Origin: Seiridium cupressi
Lineage: Eukaryota; Ascomycota; Sordariomycetes; Amphisphaeriales; Sporocadaceae
DNA: 64,000 bases
NCBI GenBank assembly: GCA_036674765.1
Contig: JARVKI010000023.1
Coordinates: 248,001 to 312,000 of the forward strand
Direction of reading: 5' to 3'
This document shows, piece by piece, positions 56,985 to 64,000 of this stretch. The position numbers were made by a program, and so were the translations under genes. Numbering within the stretch: the first letter of the stretch is position 1; the number at the start of each line of letters is the position of its first letter. The notes beneath the pieces are model-generated. The model was given only the letters and a program-made list of their open reading frames with translations, did no database searches and was not told the DNA's origin.

Positions 56985-57439
56985 ATGGCTGATATATCAA
57001 TTCATAGGACCGACTACCTCACGATCGGGGCTTTGCCCCAACCCATGCTTGTCTGCGCTCCGCCGCCGTGTCCTGCCTGCCCGGCCTGTCTTGTAAGTGG
57101 GTTCCCGATCAAATTCAACGCCATTCCTTTTCCCTTTTCTTTCAGACTTGAAGGAGGAGTTTATTGAACCCTTCTTTGGCTGCGTGGAAATCTGTAACGC
57201 TAACGATCGACTTTTGCAAGGCCTGTGCCTGCGGTCCTCTGGTTGTGACCGCAGTGGTCACAACGACGACGACGATGACGATGACGATGACGATGACAAT
57301 GACGACGACGATGACGGTCCCGGCCGCCGCCGGCGGCTTTGCCGGGGTTGAACCTTGGTTGGCAAAGGCCGTGAGTTGGGCAACATGTAAGCAACTTCCA
57401 GAGTTATTCCATGCCCTTCATAGCCTGCCTCGGGTGTGA
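56985..57439 (+). CDS. Possible small Cys/Thr-rich protein (tentative)
   Basis: The ATG at 56985 opens a frame (MADISIHRTDYLTIGALPQP..CAPPPCPACPACL) to a good donor GTAAGT at 57093. Splicing to the acceptor GCAAG at 57220 keeps the frame and continues ACACGPLVVTAVVTTTTT into a Thr/Met repeat encoded by the GAC/GAT tract, ending at 57439 (108 aa). The alternative pyrimidine-rich acceptor TTTCAG at 57145 would stop after one codon. The joined CPACPAC-ACACG pattern is attractive, but no homologue is known to me and the repeat translation may be meaningless. Low confidence. Confidence 0.28.
57264..57316. repeat. GAC/GAT microsatellite
   Basis: Tandem GACGAC/GATGAC trinucleotide-hexanucleotide tract with a few interruptions, likely length-variable between isolates. 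Confidence 0.85.
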
Positions 57440-57677
57440 CCGTTTCCTAGCTGAGCGTTTCTACTCGTGAAATATGAGCCTCAACTCCCGATGACTCCAC
57501 AAGCACACAGGAAGTAAGAATATCTGTTGACCTCAGGGTGTTGTAGTGCTCAACTCCGGCCTCGAAATTATAAAAAAAAATAAAAAAAGCTTGGGACTTT
57601 TTCGTCGCCGGCCCGAACGCCGCCGCCGCCCAGGACTAAACACCAAAAAAAGAAACACCAAAAAAAATTCGGAAGAT

Positions 57678-57736
<59 letters not shown>

Positions 57737-58476
57737 NNNNNNNNNNCCCCCCTCCCGCCCTCCCGCGCCCCCGCCCCCACCGCCGCCCCCCCCCCCCAAA
57801 AAACCCCCAAAAAAAAAACACACAAAAAAATCCCGAACATCACAACCCCCCCCCCCCAAAAAAAAAAAAAAAAAAAAAAGTCATCTGCTTCATTATGGTC
57901 TCCTGCTCTACATCATTAGCATTTCCATGATACTTTGGTGGACCTGAACATACCCAGTCCCACGGAAACACTTCCAATCTTGTCGACCGAGACTGCAGCC
58001 CCAAGGTAGGAGCCAATCTTGCGACCGTGGGGAAAACCGCGAAACCCCAAACGCGCCCGCACGCAAACGGACACCGTAGACCGAATCTAGGTGGATGCCG
58101 ACGCCGACTGTCGTTAGACCCGAGCCTGTTTGTTACATCCGAAAGTTCCGAGGACTTGACTCGGTCCAATCACCCGGCCACGAGCATAGCCTGCAGGGAT
58201 TCTACGGCTAATCGCTGCAGGTTAGATCGTGTACCTCGCGGGACCACGTGCATTACTATCCGTCATGCACGACACATTTTCAGCGACCTTATTATTCTAT
58301 GTTGCATTGGAGTCAAATGGCGTAGTGAAAGGTGTTTGCTGCTTGTGATTGCTTGTGATTGAGTTCAGCTATAAGTTGGCAGCTAGCCTACAATGGAGTA
58401 TCCATCGCCCAGGACTTCTGACACGCAGATCGGACGACCACTCAGATGAAATCTGAGATTCCGAGAATCTCTTCCC
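57440..58476. other. Intergenic containing an assembly gap
   Basis: No gene. It holds the G-run/N/C-rich artefact at 57682-57879 and the promoter region of the phosphatase gene. Confidence 0.6.
57682..57879. other. Assembly gap with homopolymer artefact
   Basis: A run of 55 G (57682-57736), ten N (57737-57746), then C-rich and A-rich low-complexity sequence to 57879. The string AGATCGGA at 57674-57681, directly before the G run, equals the first eight bases of the common Illumina adapter. Both sides become G-rich when read towards the gap. The peptides with long Pro or Gly runs predicted here are not genes. Confidence 0.9.
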
Positions 58477-60053
58477 ATGGCATCTGTGGTTAAGCCTTTG
58501 GCAGTATTGCCGCTGCTCATTGCTTTCGCGTCGGCGGCAGCAAGCTATCCACCAAAGCCTTCCGACCTGACAACCCCGGTTCAGCAACGACTTGCCATCA
58601 ACGGTCCAAACTGTAAGTCACACAAATTATTCCAGTCCAGCCTCAAATGATATGGTCGGATGACGGGTAGCTGATATTTTATTGCTTAGCTGTCTCAATA
58701 GGCTGGAATACTTTTCAGAAATTGAGCCAATCTTGTGTTCAGTATGGCACCTCTAACGACAGTTTGAATTTGCAATCTTGCTCTACCAGCTCGGTCACCT
58801 ATGATACATCCAGAACCTACTCGAACGCGGTGACACTGACTGACTTGACGCCAACCACTACGTACTACTATAAGATTGTGTCTACCAACTCAACTGTTGA
58901 ACACTTCGTCAGCCCGCGTGTGCCAGGCGACAAGACGCCTTTCGCTCTCAATGCTGTCATCGACCTCGGCGTCTACGGCGAAGATGGCTATACCATCAAT
59001 ATGGACATGACTAAAAAGGACACCATCCCGTCAATCCCGCCAGCACTAAATCATACAACCATTGGTCGGCTAGCGAGCACCATCGACGACTATGAATTCG
59101 TTGTGCACCCTGGGGATCTGGCATATGCGGACGACTGGTACCTCAGGTCTAAGAACTTACTAGACGGTTCAAATGCATTTGAAGCTATTCTCGAGAACTT
59201 CTATGGCCAACTCGCCCCAATTGCAGGTCGCAAACCCTACATGGCAAGTCCTGGCAACCATGAGGCGAATTGCCAGGAGATCCCCGATCTTGGTGGGCTA
59301 TGCCCCAGTGGCCAAAAGAACTTCACCGACTTCATGAACAGGTTCGGCAGGACAATGCCAACGGCTTTCTCATCGACCTCGTCAACTGATTCCGCCAAGG
59401 TGAATGCCAACACAGCCAAGGTGCTTGCGAACCCTCCGTTTTGGTACTCGTTCGAATACGGAATGGTCCACGTTACGATGATTGACACGGAGACCGACTT
59501 CGCAGACGCGCCTGACCAGCCTGGAGGCTCGACGGGGCTCAACTCGGGACCTTTTGGTACCTCTGGTCAGCAGTTGGCATTTCTTGAGGCCGACCTCGCC
59601 TCGGTGGATCGTACGGTGACACCCTGGGTGATTGTGGGTGGACACCGACCGTGGTATACGACCAGCGGAGGCGATGCGTGTGATCCATGCCAGGCAGCCT
59701 TCGAGCCTCTGTTCTATAAATATGGCGTCGACTTAGGCATCTTCGGCCATGTCCATAACTCTCAGCGCTTCCTACCGGTTGTAAACAATACTGCAGATTC
59801 GGCAGGACTCAACAATCCAGAGGCACCAATGTACATCGTTGCTGGAGGAGCAGGAAATATCGAGGGTCTAAGCTCTATTGGCACCAAGCAATCTTTCAAC
59901 GCCTTTGCTTATGCTGATGACTTTTCATATGCGAAGGTGTCATTCTTGGATGTGAACAATCTGCAGGTGGACTTCATCAGATCGTCTACTGGTCAGGTCT
60001 TAGACACCTCCAATCTTTACAAAGCGCACAGTCAACAGTTTGTAGTACAATAG
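58477..60053 (+). CDS. Secreted purple acid phosphatase (metallophosphoesterase)
   Basis: Two exons, 58477-58612 and 58690-60053, with a 77-bp intron (GTAAGT..TTAG), give 499 aa. A signal peptide (MASVVKPLAVLPLLIAFASAAAS) precedes an N-terminal fibronectin-type domain (SVSIGWNTFQ..TTTYYYKIVS). The metal-binding motifs follow in order: VIDLGVYG, HPGDLAYADDWY, SPGNHEANC, VGGHRPWYTT and FGHVHNSQR. Together these hold the seven ligands of the binuclear centre; the tyrosine in GDLAYADDWY is the charge-transfer residue. Many N-glycosylation sites agree with secretion. It releases phosphate from organic esters outside the cell and is usually induced by phosphate starvation in fungi. Confidence 0.93.
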
Positions 60054-60391
60054 CCGCGAAGAGACCCGAGGCATCTTTAAGAAAGATGAGCTAGCTATCA
60101 ACTCATCCCACTTGAAGCTTATCTTATGGTATATCTGGTGGTGCATGTCAGTATGTCATTGTAAACGATCATACTGGCATAAATGTACACTGACAATGAA
60201 AATTGGTTTTTATCAACTACATCCATCAAAGGCTTAATTTATCTGAGCTTTGCTTCAACTGAAGTGCGTATTCAAGCATTCATTAAGAGCAATCATAAAA
60301 AGAAACAAAAAAATTTAAAGAAAAGAAAAATAAAGAAGAAGAGAAAGAAGAAAAAGGAGCCATAATAGAAATTCATCAATCGTGAAGCTTT
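60054..60391. other. Spacer between convergent genes, A-rich
   Basis: 3' flanks of the phosphatase and the GNAT gene. It includes a purine-rich AAG/AAA tract at about 60296-60358. Confidence 0.5.
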
Positions 60392-60900
60392 TTACGTCAT
60401 TGACAGACATCGTATGTTCATCTGGTCATGAAGCCCTTCGGGGCTCTCGTATTGCACAAGTGTAGGTATAAGTTCCTCCGTCCATAGCTGAGATACAATG
60501 ACACCATATTCAACCTGCTCACAACCAAACTGCTCGTACAGGGGAAGGGCCACTGGTGATGCCTCCATGTAGCAGACCAGGCCTTCTCTATCAGCTATCT
60601 CATTGGCCCAGACCAGATGCATGCGGCCTGCACCGTGGCGCCGCTGGGACGGTAACGTTCCCGGCATTCTAAGTGCTGAGCCATGTCAGTATCATCGAAC
60701 TTTGAAGAGCATGTATCAAGTCCACATACAAAGTGCTGGCCGGCCGCCTACACCGCGATCGTGTACAGCGTCGCATTTATCTGTGAGCGTAATAGCGAAG
60801 GTGTCATCTAAGCCCTCGGGATTCGATGGTGGATTAGGGATGAATCTTTGGGCAGCTCTTTTGCAGTAATAGCTGTGATGAGACGGGCCAAGGATCTGGA
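60392..60900 (-). CDS. GNAT-type N-acetyltransferase, 5' part unresolved
   Basis: The last exon (60392-60675) encodes the acetyl-CoA binding motif QRRHGAGRMHLVWANEIADREGL and CYMEASPVALPLYEQFGCEQVE, the GNAT C-terminal half. A 54-bp intron (60676-60729, GTATGT..CTCAG) joins it in frame to an upstream exon ending GLDDTFAITLTDKCDAVHDRGVGGRPAL. Before about 60880 the frame cannot be followed to a convincing N-terminus: a different frame (VYNWSRSLARLITAITAKEL) looks more protein-like, suggesting another intron or a frameshift. The gene may be complete with small exons, or a pseudogene. Such enzymes acetylate amines of small molecules. Confidence 0.6.
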
Positions 60901-61214
60901 CCAGTTGTAGACTTCATCATTCGTTCAGATATATCTCCCAACTTCGAAAGTGATGTTCTCAACCTGTGGGAAAGTCTTGAGACTTCGGAAGTTACCACAA
61001 TATATAGAAACACGCTGATTAGCGAATATGTGTCATCGGGTCTTGGTTTGTGCATTGTCTTGATGCAATCTCCAATGAAACTAGAAAGAACAGTAGAATA
61101 TGAGTTCCGATTGTGAATTTTAATGTAAGTTTTCACCAGCATCTTGAGTTGCTGATGTGGTGTCTAGCAGTCCGATTGCAGCTTCCCATTTTTCCGATTT
61201 GTAAGGGCCCTCGT
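60901..61214. other. Possible 5' part of GNAT gene, otherwise spacer
   Basis: No clean exon can be fixed here. It also includes the 3' flank of the beta-glucosidase gene. Confidence 0.35.
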
Positions 61215-64000
61215 CTACCATTCGGCTATTCTATGCAGCCTCTTCGAACTCTCGGCAATTATAAATCCATAAGTACCCTCCGTAATCATTTTCCAATTCT
61301 GCGCCTTGACGTCCCAATAACTCAGATCTCGCCTCGTCACATTAAACGTTACAGCTGCCGTTTCCTTCTGCTTCAGGAATGTTTTCTCGAACCCTCTCAA
61401 AACTTTGACTGGAAAGTCCACACCTTCGGTATTATAGGCATTGGGGGGATATGCCAGATAGAGTTGCGTCACAACATTACCGTCATTAGCACCGGTGTTG
61501 GTAACATTGGTAGTCACTGTCACATAGGTTTCCCAGAGATCCGGATTGCCACCTTCCTCGCCACCAGCTTGAGAGAGAGGCTGTTGGTCGTTGTAGCCTT
61601 CGGGGTATGGATACGGATCGGTGACAATCTCATCAACACTGTCGAGATACGGGTAGACGAATTTCTCGAGTTTTCGGAAACCATCTGGGAAGAGCGCCTC
61701 ATCCTCGTCGGGGATGTTCGTGTTGTATTCAGGCGGCATGGAATAATCCTTTGGTCGAGGGGGAGGATATGCGCTCTTCGGCTTGAGCTCGGTGATATCG
61801 GGGACAGTGAACTCAAAGGTCGTATAAGTGAGGCCGAACCCAAATTCAAAACGAGGTTCGATGTTGTTCTTATCGAAATGTCGATAGTCGACATTGAGAC
61901 CTTCTGTGAAATCCTGTTGCGGTACCACGCCGTTTGGCAGATACATGATTTTGGCTCCTTCACCGTAGTCGTCAAGGCTCTTACCAATTGTCCAAGGAAG
62001 ATGCCCACTGGGGTTGATATCGCCGAAAATGACGTCGGCCAGAGCGTTTCCGCTCTCTTGGCCAGGTAGATTCGCAAGAATGACTGCCTTGACACCAGGC
62101 AAATCAATCCATCGCTCCATTAGGACTGGACCAACGGTGTGAATGATGACAATCGTCTCACCAGTACCGCCACCACATCCATTGGCAACGTTGACAATTA
62201 AGTCATCACCGCCCTTCTGTAGGTTCAGGTCTGGCCGGTCACCTTTCACATTACTCCATCCTACGAAACCTTCACCGGCGTCGGCATTGGCAAAAACAAT
62301 GCAAATATCCTGGTTTTGCAGGATTTCAGGTTGCTTCTCAAACGGTGGTGTGTTGGTCAACCAGGACGAAAGATTGACCTTGTCGGTGTCCCAACCACTG
62401 CCGAGGACATCGATAGGTGTGACAAGGTACGGGAACTCTACAGCCCCAGATCCCCACCCCGAAGCGAGAGTTCCCTCGTTGCAACCGCGATCGTTGCAAC
62501 CATTAGGCCCGTTGGGATTAGGGCCGGCATCCTCGCCGAAAATGGCGATGCGAACATGGCCGGTATGTTTCTTTCTGAGTTTCATGTCAGTGTTACCATG
62601 CCGGTCAATGGGTAGTATCTGTTCGTTCTTCAAGAGTACAGTGCCCTCTGCGGCGATCTGTCGTGCGAGAGCCGAGTGGTTGCCCATGACGTTGACAAAT
62701 TCGTTCACGCGCACTTCCTCCTGGTCAGAAGGACTACCAGGCGCTTCGACGCCATACTCGTTGTCAGTCCATGAAGAGAAATTGGGGCCGTCCGGGTCGA
62801 ATCTTGTGGTATCGTCCTGGCCAAACTGGTACCAAGCCGCAACGATTCGTGTAACCATGTCATTCAGCCTCTCGAGTGGTACAGAGCCATTCAGAATCGA
62901 CTTGGTCAGTTCAGGGCCCCAGAGTGACTTGCCATCAGCCCAGAACAAGCCGTCACCCGGCATGGTCATATCCAATCCCGCTAGAGCCGTTGACACGCCT
63001 CCTCGTTGGGCAAGCCAGTCGCTCATCACAAAGCCTTGGAAGCCCATCTCATCCTTCAAAATGCCGTTCAGAATCTTCGAGTTGCCGCATGCGTAGGAGT
63101 TGTTGATTTGGTTGTAGCTGCACATGACGCTCGCGACGCCAGCCTTGATCGAGTCGCCGAACGGCCACATATACAGCTCGTGCATTGTTCGATCGTCGAT
63201 GTTGCTGGAAATGGCGTTTGGTAAACCCCACTCCCACGACTGGCGGAAATGCTCCTGCTCATTTGCAACAAGGTGCTTGATGGTCGCCATAACGCCTTCA
63301 TCCTGGATTCCCTTGATCGATTCGGCAGCAGCAATACCTTGCAGATACGGATCCGCACCGAAACCTTCCCAGTTCCTGCCGCCTGCGGGCATGCGCCCCA
63401 GCGGACCGATGCAAGGTCCCAGTATGGCATTGATGCCCTTCTTTCTCGCCTCGATCGCATGCGCATTGCCCCATTTGTACATCAAGTCCTTGCTCCATGT
63501 CGCACCGACTGTGACGCCAGCTGGGAACGCCGTGGCATTCTCGGTGAAGCGTATCCCAAGCGGTCCGTCTTGTAGTGCCAGTGATGGAAACCCGACGTTC
63601 ACAGCGGGTCCGGTATTCCCTACAGCTGGCCCCATTTCCCAACCAGTGCCCGTAGTGACGTTCACCTTCTCTGGCAGAGTCATCTTACTGACCATCTCAC
63701 TTGCCTTTCTGTAGCTATCGGCCCAGCTCCTGGCCGTCCCTCCCTTTGGCGTCGGGTACCATGGCGGGCTCAATCCATCAGGCGGGCTGCTGTATCTCTT
63801 ATAAGCGAAGAAACCGCCCGATCCAAGGGCTAGGAACACCAGAGCTAGTATTCCAAGACAAGACCATATGCATTTCCTCGACCGACCGGCGCAGCAAGAG
63901 CACGGTTGCCGTAACCACCGATTGCGCGGTTGTGTTTGGTAGGCAGGTGTATAGGAACCTTTCGGTGCCGTCAGGGGGTCTGACTGTAGGAACTCGGTCG
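61215..64000 (-). CDS. Membrane-anchored beta-glucosidase (GH3), 5' end beyond the window
   Basis: A single open frame of at least 927 codons remains open to the window end, so the start is missing. The visible N-terminus is cytosolic and basic (QPRNRWLRQPCSCCAGRSRK), with several cysteines next to one transmembrane helix (CLGILALVFLALGSGGFFAY), making a type II membrane enzyme. The GH3 domain follows: LQDGPLGIRF, GRNWEGFGADPYLQGIAAAESI, KHLVANEQEH, VMCSYNQINNSYACGN and the nucleophile Asp in GFVMSDW. The (alpha/beta) sandwich domain includes GWGSGAVEFPYLVTP and NLPGQESGNALADVIFGD. A fibronectin-III-like end contains FEFGFGLTYTTFEF and stops at 61215. It hydrolyses terminal beta-glucosides at the cell surface or in the vacuole. 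No introns in this part. Confidence 0.94.
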   Translation of the reverse strand, partial: TEFLQSDPLTAPKGSYTPAYQTQPRNRWLRQPCSCCAGRSRKCIWSCLGILALVFLALGSGGFFAYKRYSSPPDGLSPPWYPTPKGGTARSWADSYRKASEMVSKMTLPEKVNVTTGTGWEMGPAVGNTGPAVNVGFPSLALQDGPLGIRFTENATAFPAGVTVGATWSKDLMYKWGNAHAIEARKKGINAILGPCIGPLGRMPAGGRNWEGFGADPYLQGIAAAESIKGIQDEGVMATIKHLVANEQEHFRQSWEWGLPNAISSNIDDRTMHELYMWPFGDSIKAGVASVMCSYNQINNSYACGNSKILNGILKDEMGFQGFVMSDWLAQRGGVSTALAGLDMTMPGDGLFWADGKSLWGPELTKSILNGSVPLERLNDMVTRIVAAWYQFGQDDTTRFDPDGPNFSSWTDNEYGVEAPGSPSDQEEVRVNEFVNVMGNHSALARQIAAEGTVLLKNEQILPIDRHGNTDMKLRKKHTGHVRIAIFGEDAGPNPNGPNGCNDRGCNEGTLASGWGSGAVEFPYLVTPIDVLGSGWDTDKVNLSSWLTNTPPFEKQPEILQNQDICIVFANADAGEGFVGWSNVKGDRPDLNLQKGGDDLIVNVANGCGGGTGETIVIIHTVGPVLMERWIDLPGVKAVILANLPGQESGNALADVIFGDINPSGHLPWTIGKSLDDYGEGAKIMYLPNGVVPQQDFTEGLNVDYRHFDKNNIEPRFEFGFGLTYTTFEFTVPDITELKPKSAYPPPRPKDYSMPPEYNTNIPDEDEALFPDGFRKLEKFVYPYLDSVDEIVTDPYPYPEGYNDQQPLSQAGGEEGGNPDLWETYVTVTTNVTNTGANDGNVVTQLYLAYPPNAYNTEGVDFPVKVLRGFEKTFLKQKETAAVTFNVTRRDLSYWDVKAQNWKMITEGTYGFIIAESSKRLHRIAEW

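Noticed and set aside
57533..57947. Open frames encoding long Pro or Gly runs
   Set aside because: They translate the G/C homopolymer and N gap and are sequencing artefacts.
61113..62069. 318-codon open frame on the plus strand
   Set aside because: It lies entirely opposite the well-supported GH3 coding sequence and has no motif of its own; a shadow of codon bias.
1..64000. CRISPR arrays, prophage or bacterial operon features
   Set aside because: No regularly spaced repeats or bacterial gene organisation; the window is eukaryotic with spliceosomal introns.
1..64000. Polyketide or non-ribosomal peptide synthetase cluster
   Set aside because: No backbone synthase domain was seen; the tailoring-type enzymes present are not enough to call a biosynthetic cluster.

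Overview
The window looks like nuclear DNA of a filamentous ascomycete (Pezizomycotina). Almost every recognisable gene is interrupted by short GT..AG introns of about 50-90 bp, both tRNA genes carry anticodon-loop introns, and the protein families are typical of that group: OCH1-like mannosyltransferase, Pth11-like rhodopsin-fold receptor, GH3 beta-glucosidase, purple acid phosphatase, GMC oxidoreductase. The species cannot be named from the sequence. Gene density is low, with about 25 genes or relics in 64 kb and long empty stretches, notably 5.3-9.3 kb, 36.8-38.7 kb, 41-43 kb and 50.2-52.3 kb.

Layout. 0.7-5.3 kb: a ubiquitin E2/F-box/RGG fusion gene and a FAD monooxygenase, both on the minus strand. 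9.3-11.1 kb: a small secreted Ala-rich protein and a hypothetical. 11.4-13.7 kb: a TAP-like serine peptidase whose stop codon is supplied by a 148-bp inverted-repeat element. 15-19.4 kb: a four-repeat SMP (LEA-like) protein, a tartrate/isopropylmalate-type dehydrogenase and a 5'-truncated MFS anion permease. 20-22.6 kb: an eight-exon secreted six-hairpin glycosidase. 22.9-23.3 kb: convergent intron-containing tRNA-Val(AAC) and tRNA-Gln(CUG).

23.5-36.8 kb is dominated by metabolic enzymes: secreted GMC oxidoreductase, FAD hydroxylase, alpha/beta hydrolase, an orphan Fe(II)/2-oxoglutarate-type oxygenase, type-B carboxylesterase and quinolinate phosphoribosyltransferase. It could be a small catabolic neighbourhood, but there is no transcription factor, transporter or backbone synthase to confirm a cluster. 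38.7-44.2 kb: a Cys-rich one-pass membrane protein, a small Ser-rich protein and the OCH1-like enzyme. 45-53.3 kb: acyl-CoA synthetase, a tRNA-like/poly(T) relic with 35-bp tandem repeats, a seven-helix receptor and an SDR. 54.3-55.8 kb: a decayed medium-chain reductase and the second copy of the 148-bp element.

At 57.68-57.88 kb a long G run, ten Ns and C/A-rich low-complexity sequence mark an assembly gap that looks like sequencing artefact, so linkage across it is uncertain. Beyond it lie a purple acid phosphatase, a partial GNAT gene and a membrane-anchored GH3 beta-glucosidase that runs off the window end.

The strongest new observation is the 148-bp element. It has two copies differing at one base, 10-bp imperfect terminal inverted repeats and a distinct 5-bp target duplication at each site. 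One copy inserted exactly between the last sense codon and the stop codon of the peptidase gene and replaced TAA by its own TGA.
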